Source: an uncultured Bacteroides sp.
Lineage (GTDB): Bacteria > Bacteroidota > Bacteroidia > Bacteroidales > Bacteroidaceae
Length of the DNA: 64,000 bases
Direction: 5' to 3'
Assembly: GCF_963666545.1 (NCBI RefSeq)
Contig: NZ_OY762899.1
Coordinates: 1,364,001 to 1,428,000 of the forward strand
The notes below the pieces were generated by a model that saw only the letters and a program-made list of their open reading frames with translations, did not search any database and had not been told where the DNA came from. Position 1 is the first letter of the stretch. Each line of letters opens with the position of its first letter. Shown piece after piece: positions 8,201 through 15,748 of the stretch. A program made the position numbers and the translations under genes.

Positions 8201-8844
8201 TTTCTACGATAGAGAAACTGACAGTGGATTTGCCCGTCTCGTCAAGTTATTATATAGGTGCCTATTCCTTTACTGTGACAACACATGGCGGAAGTGGTGA
8301 ATATGAATATTTGTGGACACTTAAAAATGCGTCCGGTAGTGTGATGTATACTAGCACTACAAGTGTTCCTACTGTTTCTATTACTTTCAGTAAACTTGGT
8401 ACAATGTCTTTATCATGTAAAGTAATAGACACAGTCACCCAAGAGAAAATTGATTGTGTGAAAACATTTGTAGTGACTCCTGTCCCGATTGAGTTTACTA
8501 ATGTACACAGTTTTACAGATTCTTCGGGACACTATATAACCGAGGGATTTATAAAGTGTTCAAAAGAAATCGATGTTGATTTCTTGTTTCGCTGTGAGAC
8601 CCACAGCTCCATAAACATAAAAGTACGGGGCGTATTAAGTATTGAAACTGCTTCCTCTTTAGGAAATTTGACTTTCCTCTTTACTACCTATGGAGAACAA
8701 AGTTTCACAAGAAGATTACCAATAGGTAATACACGTGTGAGGATAGACATTGAACATTTTTCTCCTGAAGCATATAGTAGCTTTTGTATCACCTCTGCGG
8801 GAGATTGCCTTGTGGGTCGAAACTCATGTCTGACCATCTATTAG
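5206..8844 (+). CDS. Secreted Rhs-locus partner protein (YD-repeat-like, first gene of the pair)
   Basis: 1212 aa with a clear signal peptide (MKKTTFLFLIAFFLLC, cleavage near ASTAQA/Q). The N-terminal 150 residues (SLYTGTVNYSIPFYTY, GPLGHDWLLNVGGII) resemble the SpvB/TcdB-like start of Bacteroidetes Rhs partner proteins. Scattered YD-like motifs follow (YNAYDNMGNLLEMEDKNGR, YYGYDAWGRLINIED). About residues 1010-1100 look like a PKD or Ig-like fold (GGSGEYEYLWTLKNASGS). No Rhs core and no toxin tip are present; the protein ends in a beta-rich segment. It immediately precedes the Rhs protein with the toxin. The inferred job is to form part of the shell or carrier for the toxin-bearing partner. 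AT-rich, unlike the flanking core genes. Export route after the Sec step is not evident. Confidence 0.7.
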   Translation: MKKTTFLFLIAFFLLCASTAQAQLDISYQNTEPKMPTWQTYEFMRYGKVASSLYTGTVNYSIPFYTYKDNDFEIPISFDYASNGFRTNSQTGPLGHDWLLNVGGIITREIKGIPDDVSASVITPNGTGINPRGFYYVYMNDISQSSVHPPQIFLDSSYNLVFYNEIYSGGNYYHYDIEPDIYHFNFMGYSGSFHFWYNGKIEVFNTTGSSAGIKVKPDDNEMGAFQIITPNGYTYIFYSNNGEYIPKLNNGIETKTTISWKLGEIIAPNGRKASFCYGIPRNSATGNNYRYIPRTNYYQTNWPPYADNSTSSYLGLDIDNVISYPLDSIKVSGNTTIRFSHIVSNTEKYIYNGKIEKAAIYTALIDKIEVFHENTMVKRCNINYTYSKADPWATTGNIIPFLGSVKISGEGSYSFNYDGLADKTFPYLGSFSFDHWGYYNGMNDNLRPVDMTESLSYDSQHNEILNTSLKNPNATYAMRGMLKRISYPTGGYSELEYEPHKYSAKIVRNSQNSFVPSISYLTNDEITGGLRIKKIVNYSSDGIKTDSLSYIYAGSNNLSSGILINVPRYGVEYTASDGYNNRKSVKFYSSSNNIYNYDKTHIEYSRVTERKSDNSTTDYYFTTSLTSPDGFSAGGNLGSNSNDVPTFVQYDQDAPGRYYATFFHVGGFSQEITNILTPTTSFQSKRGHLWRKEIRGANGILLRNEITNYEFPSISQIVTPKIVGEVWKNISSEEIDHRIANTSVSNYENNVQIDSRTDFSYNMHGQTINTKTTTSAGDSLITKYLYVTDITPTPTSGIYKNMLDNNVTNYPMQETVYLKKNNVLKQISAKRYTYVNPDINNGKLIRPSTVEVWNQGETWTTTIRYNAYDNMGNLLEMEDKNGRHTAFLWSYGGQYLIAKIENATYAVVNTFLSSNGLISAAALSAMSDPGDDIINGLKNLKSQLPNASIFVYRHKSLVGIREAAAPNKITSYYGYDAWGRLINIEDNEHKKTNLYKYNISTIEKLTVDLPVSSSYYIGAYSFTVTTHGGSGEYEYLWTLKNASGSVMYTSTTSVPTVSITFSKLGTMSLSCKVIDTVTQEKIDCVKTFVVTPVPIEFTNVHSFTDSSGHYITEGFIKCSKEIDVDFLFRCETHSSINIKVRGVLSIETASSLGNLTFLFTTYGEQSFTRRLPIGNTRVRIDIEHFSPEAYSSFCITSAGDCLVGRNSCLTIY

Positions 8845-8887
8845 GATTAGTCACATCTATCCATCATAAAATTAAAATCAAGGAATT

Positions 8888-8980
8888 ATGGGAGCAAAAT
8901 ACTATACCAGAATATTATTAATATTGTTACTAATATTATTAGGCCGTTTAAATAGAACCAATAAAAACAATCAAGTATGA
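8888..8980 (+). CDS. Possible 30-aa hydrophobic peptide coupled to the Rhs gene
   Basis: An ATG at 8888, preceded by AAGGAATT, opens a 30-codon frame whose stop TGA (8978-8980) overlaps the ATG of the Rhs gene (ATGA at 8977-8980). The product has a polar start, then ILLILLLILLGR as a short membrane-like segment, and a basic Asn-rich tail. Overlap of stop and start suggests translational coupling. Nothing proves it is translated; the segment could be a chance frame in AT-rich DNA. Confidence 0.35.
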   Translation: MGAKYYTRILLILLLILLGRLNRTNKNNQV

Positions 8981-11900
8981 AATATATATTATTGTATGTT
9001 TTAGGTATCCTACTCATACCTTTTTCCTTAAGAGCACAAGAAGGTTCATACTCAGAACCCATTAATCTTGGTATATTGACACCGGGACAAATAATTGTAG
9101 ATACTCACAATATAGAGGGCCCGGATGATGTAACAGCAATATATTCGGTTGACTATCAATTTGAGATACAGGAATCTTTCAAAGTTATTATTCGTCATGT
9201 GGAACCAACTTCTTACAGATCTTCGGGAATATGGTTTGACTACGGAAATGAGGATTCTTTCTCCTTTTCGTCTGTCGATAGTTTGGCTCATTTTGAGATA
9301 GAACTTCGCCCGGGCATCTATCGTGTCATCTCTTTTTTCAATACTCCTGATACTCCCGGAACAATAACAACATCATTAGAATTAAAATCTTCAAGTCCCA
9401 TTTCTCAACCATCTCCTAATCAAAACTATGTTTTGACCCGTACTTATACGAATGATGTGGGCACGGCATGGCAGGACAAGGTTGATTACTTCGACGGCTT
9501 GGGCCGACCCGGACAATCCGTTTTGGCGGGGGCCTCTCCGAGTAGAAACGACCTTGTCACGCTTCGTGAGTACGACGCTTACGGACGGGAACAGAAATCA
9601 TGGCTTCCCGCAGTGATCTCGGGCAATAACAGTGCATACGTATCTCCCGCCACGATACAGAGTGAATCGCGGACAAGCAATGGAAACGACCTGAATCCTT
9701 ACTCATTGACTGAATACGAAGCTTCTCCTTTGAACCGAGTTCTGGAGCAATACGGCCCCGGAGAGGCATGGCAAAATAATTCTCGCAGTGCAAAAATAGC
9801 TTATCTGGCTAACATCGCCGATAACGATACGCTCAACTGCGTTTACTATAAGGTGGAAGAAGGGACATCAGATACAATTGTCAGCATCATACGATCAGGT
9901 AATTATGAAACAGCTCAGTTGTACGTTACCCGCAGCACGGATGAGGACGGCAATGCCTCCTTCGAGTTCAAGGACAAACAGGGTCAGGTGGTACTCATTC
10001 GCCAGATTCAACGTATCGGCAGTGCTAAGACGACTAATGACACGTACTATATTTATGACGATTATGGCAATCTGACGGCTGTTCTTCCTCCTCTGGCATC
10101 AGATGGAATGAAGAGCGGCACCTCGTGGACGAATGCAAATTCAGCCATACTCAGAAACTATGCTTACTTGTACCTGTACGACGGCAGAAACCGGTGCAAG
10201 GGCAAACGCCTGCCGGGTTGTAGTTGGAACTACTATGTGTATGATACGGGCGACAGATTGATCTTCTCCCAAGATGGCGAACAACGCAAGAAAGGAGAAT
10301 GGGGTTTCACTCTCCCCGATATCTTCGGCCGTACTTGTGCGACGGGTATTTGCAAGAATAGCTTCAGTGCCCTGGCAGCAACTCCACCACTGAACAATGT
10401 CGTTGTGAAAGTCACCCGTGATAACACTACAGATACTTATAAGGGGTATACCTTATCAGGCATCACTCTTGTCAGCCCCACGGTTCTGAATGTGAATTAT
10501 TATGATGATTATGCTTTTATGGGCAAAAACGGCATTCCCGATTCCACAGATACAGACTTCCGGTATGAACCGACTTCCGGTTTTGGCATTCGATATGAAG
10601 AGAGTGCTAAAACTTTTCTTACAGGGACATTGACAGCCAGGCTGGATGGTTCCACCACTCCGACTTACCTGTATTCCGTGATGTACTACGATTACAGGAG
10701 TCGTATGATACAGACTAAATCCAATAATCATTTGACGGGTGGCATTGAGAAAAAATATGTGGCTTATAACTTCACGGGGCAGCCTACACAGAAGAAACAT
10801 ATCCATTCTGCCACAGGCAAAACCACTCAGACGGAGATCTACTCGTATAATTACGATCACGCCGGAAGATTGCTTACGGTAAAACATAAACTGGACAGTG
10901 GAACCAATACAGGAAGGCTGATCACATTGGTTAAAAACACTTATGATGAACTTGGCCGACTGAAAGCGAATATGAAGGACTCTCTTGCAGCCTTGACCAC
11001 CACGTATGCCTACAATGTTCGTTCGTGGATGAAGTCTTCGAGTTCTCCACTTTTCAGCCAAACATTATATTATAATGATTCTTACGGAAGTAACACTCCC
11101 CGTTACAATGGTAACATCTCAGCCATGAGTTGGACAATAAGCGGAGATAAAACAAGGGGTTACAACTTCGCTTATGATAATCTTTCCCGATTGACGGCAG
11201 CGGGTTATCTGGAAGGAGGAGTTGCCAATTCGAGTTATAGCACTTCTTATGCTTATGATAAGCATGGTAATATGACGAATCTTATTCGTAATGGTCGTAC
11301 GGGAACAACTACTTTCGGTACGGTTGATAACCTGAGTATGAGTTATGCGGGTAATCAACTGATCAAGGCTGATGATGCGGGGATAAACGTGACTTTGTCT
11401 GCATCCATGGACTTTAAGAATAACTCCACGGCTGCGAAAGAATATCATTATGACAAAGATGGTAATTTAACGAAAGATTTAAATAAAGGGATCGATAGTA
11501 TTAGATATAATTTACTAAATTTGCCGCAGAGTGTCACAATTAAGAATACGTTGGGACAGGCAACGAATACGTACACGTATGCCGCCGACGGTCGTAAACT
11601 ACGGACGGTACAACAATGGAGCAGCACGAACAGCAAGCAAACGGACTATGTTGGCAATGTGATCTATGAAAGTGTAAACGGAACTGCAGCAACCCTCAAG
11701 CGGATCTTAGTTGATGGTGGTTATATAGAAGGCGGTGCATACTACTTCTATCTGACTGATCATTTGGGCAATAACCGTGTGGTAGCGAATGCAAGCGGAG
11801 GGATCGTCCAGACGAATCATTATTATCCGTTCGGGATGTCGTTTGCCGAAGGTGTTACTTCGAGCGGGCAGCCTTACAAGTACAACGGTAAGGAACTGGA

Positions 11901-12675
11901 TACGGAAAGAGGACTGAATTTGTATGATTACTCCGCTAGGTTGATGGACCCTGCTTTGGGGAGGTTCAGTACGATGGATCCATTGGCGGAGAAGTATTAC
12001 TCAATATCTCCTTATGCTTATGTAGGAAATAATCCTATTCGATTAAATGACCCTAACGGAAGTGACTGGCGGGATAGAGTTGTTGGTGCTATTGTTGCAA
12101 CTGTGGATAATGCTACTGGAATTGACCTGAGAAGTACATATACGCCTATTGATGCATCTGATTATAACGATGGCCAGGACATAGGGGATCTTGCAAGTGT
12201 TTTCATTGGTACAGGTGAGGTTGATGCTGGGGGAGGTATAGCTTCCGGATCTGTTTTGGTTACAGCTGTAACAGGAGGGTTCTCAGTTGAGATTACAGGA
12301 CCAACTTTTGCACTAGGTTCTGCTGTTGCTGGGCATGGTGCTTTTATGGCAACAAACGGCACAAGTAATTTTGCATCACAAAAAGGTAGGGTTTCGGAAG
12401 AAAATCATAAAAAGACAGACAAAGGTAGTCTATCTGGAACAAAAGCAGCAGTAAAAGAAGCTCATGATAAAGTTGGAGGTTCCTTGCCTAAGGGGAAACC
12501 GGGAAAAAAAGGCAGCCCGCAAAGAGGCGATTCTAAAAAAGGATATAGACTTGATCCTGAACATCCCAATAGAACTCCTGACGATCCTGAAAGTGGGCCT
12601 CATATTAATTGGTGGGATTATACAAAAGGAAAAAGAGGTTCAGGAGGTGAATCAGGTGCTATACCTATTAAATAA
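8977..12675 (+). CDS. Rhs-family polymorphic toxin with variable C-terminal tip
   Basis: 1232 aa with signal peptide (MKYILLYVLGILLIPFSLRA/Q). Residues about 150-290 match the DUF6443-type N-terminal domain (WQDKVDYFDGLGRPGQSV, YDAYGREQKSWLP). YD repeats fill residues 350-920. The Rhs core follows: LTDHLGNNRVVAN (~925), YYPFGMSFAEG (~950), GKELDTERGLNLYDYSAR and GRFSTMDPLAEKYYS, closing at NPIRLNDPNG (~1020). The last 205 residues differ from other Rhs proteins: an Ala/Gly-rich hydrophobic stretch, a Lys/Gly-rich linker, then KGYRLDPEHPNRTPDD and GPHINWWDYTKGKRG. The latter resembles polymorphic toxin type 17 (Ntox17-like), recognised by eye only. The immunity gene follows by 5 nt. Confidence 0.85.
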   Translation: MKYILLYVLGILLIPFSLRAQEGSYSEPINLGILTPGQIIVDTHNIEGPDDVTAIYSVDYQFEIQESFKVIIRHVEPTSYRSSGIWFDYGNEDSFSFSSVDSLAHFEIELRPGIYRVISFFNTPDTPGTITTSLELKSSSPISQPSPNQNYVLTRTYTNDVGTAWQDKVDYFDGLGRPGQSVLAGASPSRNDLVTLREYDAYGREQKSWLPAVISGNNSAYVSPATIQSESRTSNGNDLNPYSLTEYEASPLNRVLEQYGPGEAWQNNSRSAKIAYLANIADNDTLNCVYYKVEEGTSDTIVSIIRSGNYETAQLYVTRSTDEDGNASFEFKDKQGQVVLIRQIQRIGSAKTTNDTYYIYDDYGNLTAVLPPLASDGMKSGTSWTNANSAILRNYAYLYLYDGRNRCKGKRLPGCSWNYYVYDTGDRLIFSQDGEQRKKGEWGFTLPDIFGRTCATGICKNSFSALAATPPLNNVVVKVTRDNTTDTYKGYTLSGITLVSPTVLNVNYYDDYAFMGKNGIPDSTDTDFRYEPTSGFGIRYEESAKTFLTGTLTARLDGSTTPTYLYSVMYYDYRSRMIQTKSNNHLTGGIEKKYVAYNFTGQPTQKKHIHSATGKTTQTEIYSYNYDHAGRLLTVKHKLDSGTNTGRLITLVKNTYDELGRLKANMKDSLAALTTTYAYNVRSWMKSSSSPLFSQTLYYNDSYGSNTPRYNGNISAMSWTISGDKTRGYNFAYDNLSRLTAAGYLEGGVANSSYSTSYAYDKHGNMTNLIRNGRTGTTTFGTVDNLSMSYAGNQLIKADDAGINVTLSASMDFKNNSTAAKEYHYDKDGNLTKDLNKGIDSIRYNLLNLPQSVTIKNTLGQATNTYTYAADGRKLRTVQQWSSTNSKQTDYVGNVIYESVNGTAATLKRILVDGGYIEGGAYYFYLTDHLGNNRVVANASGGIVQTNHYYPFGMSFAEGVTSSGQPYKYNGKELDTERGLNLYDYSARLMDPALGRFSTMDPLAEKYYSISPYAYVGNNPIRLNDPNGSDWRDRVVGAIVATVDNATGIDLRSTYTPIDASDYNDGQDIGDLASVFIGTGEVDAGGGIASGSVLVTAVTGGFSVEITGPTFALGSAVAGHGAFMATNGTSNFASQKGRVSEENHKKTDKGSLSGTKAAVKEAHDKVGGSLPKGKPGKKGSPQRGDSKKGYRLDPEHPNRTPDDPESGPHINWWDYTKGKRGSGGESGAIPIK

Positions 12676-12680
12676 ATGTT

Positions 12681-13115
12681 ATGGAAAAATTTAAAGTAGA
12701 GATATGGAGAAAGGATAAAGTTGAGATTATATATCAGCCCCTAAATCAGGTAGAAATGCAAGAGGTGATTGATAATATTTCCAAGAAACTAGATATAAGG
12801 CTTTGTTGTGATTCTCTCTTATTTACCAAACTTTCAGAAGTATTGATAGATCAAATGATATTATTAAATATTAATGAACCTGATGGTTTTGAATGTCTTG
12901 TTTCTAAATTAAATTTAAATATTCCAAGAGATATTGTCGTTGATGTAATCTGGAATTATGATAGCATTGATTGTTTTGAATTTGATGTATTGAAAAAGTC
13001 TTGGGAATATATTTGGTATGGGACTTCGGATGAAATGTGTTTATTATATTTCCCAGATATTAATTTTGTTATTATGCTAACGGATTATGGTACAATATAT
13101 TATAAATGGTTATAA
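12681..13115 (+). CDS. Probable cognate immunity protein of the Rhs toxin
   Basis: 144 aa, not recognised as a named family. It begins 5 nt after the Rhs stop, the standard place of an immunity gene. It has no signal peptide or membrane segment, so it should act in the cytoplasm. It is acidic (many D and E) with aromatic-rich strands (SWEYIWYGTSDEMCLLYF, DYGTIYYKWL), as expected of a protein that masks a basic toxin tip such as the Lys/Arg-rich one encoded upstream. Base composition is strongly AT-rich. Assignment rests on position, size and charge, not on sequence family. Confidence 0.6.
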   Translation: MEKFKVEIWRKDKVEIIYQPLNQVEMQEVIDNISKKLDIRLCCDSLLFTKLSEVLIDQMILLNINEPDGFECLVSKLNLNIPRDIVVDVIWNYDSIDCFEFDVLKKSWEYIWYGTSDEMCLLYFPDINFVIMLTDYGTIYYKWL

Positions 13116-13239
13116 TAAAGTGTGATAAATTTTTAAGATTATTTAAAGCAAGCCGAATTCCTAAGTCGATTTGTTGACTGATTGATATATAACCTAAAAT
13201 CCGCAACACTTGGCTATTTTTCTTCTTCTTTATACAGAT

Positions 13240-13273
13240 AATCCGCTGATAATCAGAAAGTAATCAGCGGATT
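13240..13273. repeat. Short perfect inverted repeat in the intergenic junk
   Basis: AATCCGCTGAT (13240-13250) and ATCAGCGGATT (13263-13273) are perfect 11-bp arms around a 12-nt loop, followed by TTT. It could be a weak terminator for the immunity gene or the end of the neighbouring IS1380-type remnant. Otherwise 13116-13344 holds nothing recognisable. Confidence 0.5.
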
Positions 13274-13344
13274 TTGATATATCCAGAATTTCACCTATTT
13301 TAGTGTCACCACAGCAAACAAGAATAAGTGTGTGTAACTCGGAT

Positions 13345-13479
13345 ATGGAAGCAAAAATAGTAATTAAATCAAATAGTATCACCCCATTCGGTGGAACATT
13401 TTACGCTTTGGATGAATTTTCCCGTTTAGGCTTGCATGAGAAGCATGTTGTGACAGAGACCTCTTTACATAAGCCATAG
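13345..13479 (+). pseudogene. N-terminal stub of an IS1380-type transposase
   Basis: The frame from ATG 13345 encodes 44 aa beginning MEAKIVIKSNSITPFGG, then FYALDEFSRLGL. The pattern K-(x)n-TPFGG-x-F is the usual beginning of Bacteroides IS1380-family transposases. Homology stops near 13475, where the sequence passes directly into an Rhs core fragment; no catalytic region is left. It is a recombination scar. Assignment rests on a short motif. Confidence 0.5.
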
Positions 13480-13577
13480 AAGGTGGCGTTTACTACTTCT
13501 ACCTAACTGATCATTTGGGCAATAACCATGTGGTAGCGAATGCAAGCAGAGGAATCGTCCAGACAAATCATTATTAT
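13476..13577 (+). pseudogene. Rhs core fragment, left part (interrupted by IS110)
   Basis: This encodes EGGVYYFYLTDHLGNNHVVA and continues to the TNHYY motif. It is about 90% identical in nucleotides to 11724-11827 of the intact Rhs gene. The reading frame breaks off at 13577 where an IS110-type element begins; the continuation (YPFGMSF...) resumes at 14843. No start codon belongs to it, so it is a relic of a former or captured Rhs gene. Confidence 0.85.
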
Positions 13578-13586
13578 TCTCATGAT

Positions 13587-14595
13587 TTATGCAACTTTAT
13601 TTTGATAATTTAGCATGTATTCTCTGTCGTTTCTGATGACAGAAAACATTCTTGCTACAATTTTTGCTCTGATGGCATTGATAACCGTCATCTTGTTTTT
13701 CCCCTCTGCCACTTTTCTATGATAATATTGTACTAATTCTCCGTTTTTTTAGTTGTAATGGAGAGTGCTGCCAGATGAAGTATCTTTTTGATTGATTTGT
13801 TTGCTCTGTTCGAAACTTTGTTTTTTGAATGTATACTGCTTCCGGATGTATAGCTGAATGGCGCTACTCCTGCATGACAGCAAAACTTGCGATGATCAGC
13901 AAATTGTGTAAATGCCCGTGTTTCAATGATCATTTTCAGTGCTGTTTTTTCTCCAACTCCTTCCACTCTTTTGAGTAATTTCATCTGTCTGGATATCAAC
14001 CGAGAGCTATTAATCATTTCTCTGATTTGTTCCTCTATTGCTTTGATCGTGTTTCCAGTTGTTCAATGGAGAGGTGTAATCCTGTTCTTTTTACATGTGT
14101 AAATGTCTTTATCCATAAAACCTTTGTGGTCGCTCACCAGAACCTGATGAGCTTTCTTGTGTTCTATCAGTAACTCCCTTTCATTATACAGTTCCTTGAG
14201 TGTTTGTAATACCTTTTCGGGTTGACTGTGAAGTTTGGTTTGATCCTGGAATCTGCAGGCATACTGTGTATGCATCATGCATCTACTTAGTCGTTCTTCC
14301 CACGGGTAATCCCTGATGAATACTTTATTTGTGACGGATTTTTCAACCACAAAGGCAAATTTTCACTTTCAGCTGTATACGTCAGCGGATAGGTGTAATG
14401 TCCGGTATATTCAGCACATAGAATACAATTGGCTCGTTGAAGAGAATATTCAGCAACTAACTCTTGGAGGAAGAGTTTAATTGCAGCAGGATGATTTGCA
14501 ATATTTTCTTCTTTCAAAATTTTACCATCACTTAAAATGCAAAAATCAAGCGTTCTTTTGCTTACGTCAATGCCAATAAAATAGTTTTTTTTCAT
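13587..14595 (-). pseudogene. IS110-family transposase (DEDD + Transposase_20), inactivated
   Basis: Conceptual protein of about 335 aa. The N-terminus MKKNYFIGIDVSKRTLDFCI carries the first Asp of the DEDD RuvC-like domain, and CAEYTGHYTYPL follows. The C-terminal part has VEGVGEKTALKMIIETRAF and CCHAGVAPFSYTSGSS, typical of Transposase_20 with its catalytic-type serine region. Reading is broken by a TAA (14287-14289) in the RGKND motif, a frameshift near 14275, frameshifts near 14050-14075, and a lost A in the A-run at 13744-13750. After the last, the true C-terminus (ELVQYYHRKVAEGKNK) continues to the stop at 13587. The element cannot move by itself. Confidence 0.85.
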
Positions 14596-14702
14596 ACTTT
14601 TGTGATTAACTCGTTAAAAAAGGAAAAAAAGGTGTCTTGTTCCTGTCCTAATAACCTTAACAACGTAATGTTGGATTCTCATACAGGCCTGAGAACAGAC
14701 GC

Positions 14703-14769
14703 GGCAAGGTGGTCCAAATAATAATATAGGCCTAATATCCTTTACCCATTTCCCGGTTCACCACCTGCC
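14703..14769 (-). ncRNA. Candidate bridge-RNA stem-loop of the IS110 element
   Basis: In the non-coding end upstream of the transposase, GGCAAGGTGGT (14703-14713) and ACCACCTGCC (14760-14769) form a long stem with one bulge, enclosing an internal loop of about 46 nt with a small TAGGCCTA palindrome. On the minus strand the loop contains ATATTATTAT, resembling the left flank of the insertion site (CATTATTAT). Bridge RNAs are known from this end of active IS110 elements; that this is one is inference. Confidence 0.4.
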
Positions 14770-14854
14770 GGCCTTTCTTTTTGATTTTTCAAAGATAAAA
14801 CGATCTTTTATTTAATGAATAAATGATAATGCAAATCTAAGGTATCCGTTCGGG

Positions 14855-15748
14855 ATGTCTTTTGCTGAAGGTGTTACTGTGAGCGGACAGCCTTATAAGT
14901 ACAATGGTAAGGAACTGGATACGGAAAGAGGATTGAATTTGTATGATTATTCGGCTAGGTTGATGGATCCTGCTTTGGGGAGGTTTAGTACGGTGGATCC
15001 GCTGGCTGAGAAGTATTATTCTTGGTCCCCATATCATTATGGGGCTAATAATCCGATAATTACCACAGACCCTACGGGAATGGATTGGTATCAAGATGCA
15101 CATGGGAATGGCTTCTGGCAAGAAGGAAGTGCAAACACAGTTACGAGAGATAATATTATTTATTCAAATATTGGAGCAACTTATACACAAAATATTGGTT
15201 CTGGAACTTCAATTACCTACACTCAAAATGAACTAACCTCAATGACTACAAATACTTTGACTTCTGATCAATGGGTTTCCCAATATAGCAAGTCTGATTG
15301 GGATGGAACACCTGCAAGTAAGGCTTGTAATAAAGCAAGTGATACAATGCTTGCCAATGCCGACGTTTCAAGTAAAGGGATGGAGGTCGTTGTAAATAAT
15401 GCAGGCAACGGTAGGGCCGGTTCAGCAAACAATAAAGCCGCTGATGCAATAAATAGTATGAGTACAGCTCTTGATTTAGGTAAACCAACAAAAGTAAATA
15501 TAGACCGTAAAGCAAATTCAAGTAGCGCAGATAAAATGGGTGATCATTTTATTGTTGTAGAAGGAAAAACTGAAACATTAAAAAACAGCCAAGTAATATC
15601 CACTACTTTTAATTACTTTGATCCTGGAACTCATCACATAAGTAAGGGAACATCTTCAAGTAATACGTTGAATATTATAAATAGAACCTTGGTAGGCACA
15701 CTTAATAAGCAACAAATAATAGTAACAAGCATTAGACCATCAAAATGA
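14855..15748 (+). CDS. Displaced Rhs tip: core remnant plus second toxin domain
   Basis: Open frame of 297 codons from an internal Met; Rhs homology already begins at 14843 (YPFGMSFAEG), so this is the 3' part of an Rhs gene cut by IS110. Residues 1-75 are core (GKELDTERGLNLYDYSARL, STVDPLAEKYYSWSPYHYG, NPIITTDPTGMDWY). The remaining 220 residues differ wholly from the tip of the upstream Rhs. C158 (KACNKASD), H231 (MGDHFIVVEG) and D256 (NYFDPGTHH) occur in the order and spacing of a papain/C39-like cysteine peptidase, so a protease-type toxin is possible but unproven. The stop overlaps the next gene's ATG (15745). It lacks a start and signal peptide and is probably silent unless recombined onto the intact Rhs. 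Confidence 0.7.
   Translation: MSFAEGVTVSGQPYKYNGKELDTERGLNLYDYSARLMDPALGRFSTVDPLAEKYYSWSPYHYGANNPIITTDPTGMDWYQDAHGNGFWQEGSANTVTRDNIIYSNIGATYTQNIGSGTSITYTQNELTSMTTNTLTSDQWVSQYSKSDWDGTPASKACNKASDTMLANADVSSKGMEVVVNNAGNGRAGSANNKAADAINSMSTALDLGKPTKVNIDRKANSSSADKMGDHFIVVEGKTETLKNSQVISTTFNYFDPGTHHISKGTSSSNTLNIINRTLVGTLNKQQIIVTSIRPSK

Larger units (their letters stand above)
13578..14842 (-). mobile_element. Decayed IS110-family element inserted in an Rhs core
   Basis: About 1265 bp, a normal IS110 size. Its borders are defined by comparison with the intact Rhs gene: core sequence is continuous up to CATTATTAT (ending 13577) and resumes with TATCCGTTCGGG (14843), so at most TAT was duplicated. The transposase pseudogene runs on the minus strand to within 10 nt of the left border, and about 245 nt of non-coding sequence lies upstream of its start, the arrangement expected of IS110 with its structured non-coding end. 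Confidence 0.8.

Noticed and set aside
10456-11061. 201-codon open frame on the minus strand
   Set aside because: Lies wholly inside the Rhs gene; a shadow of its repetitive YD-repeat DNA.
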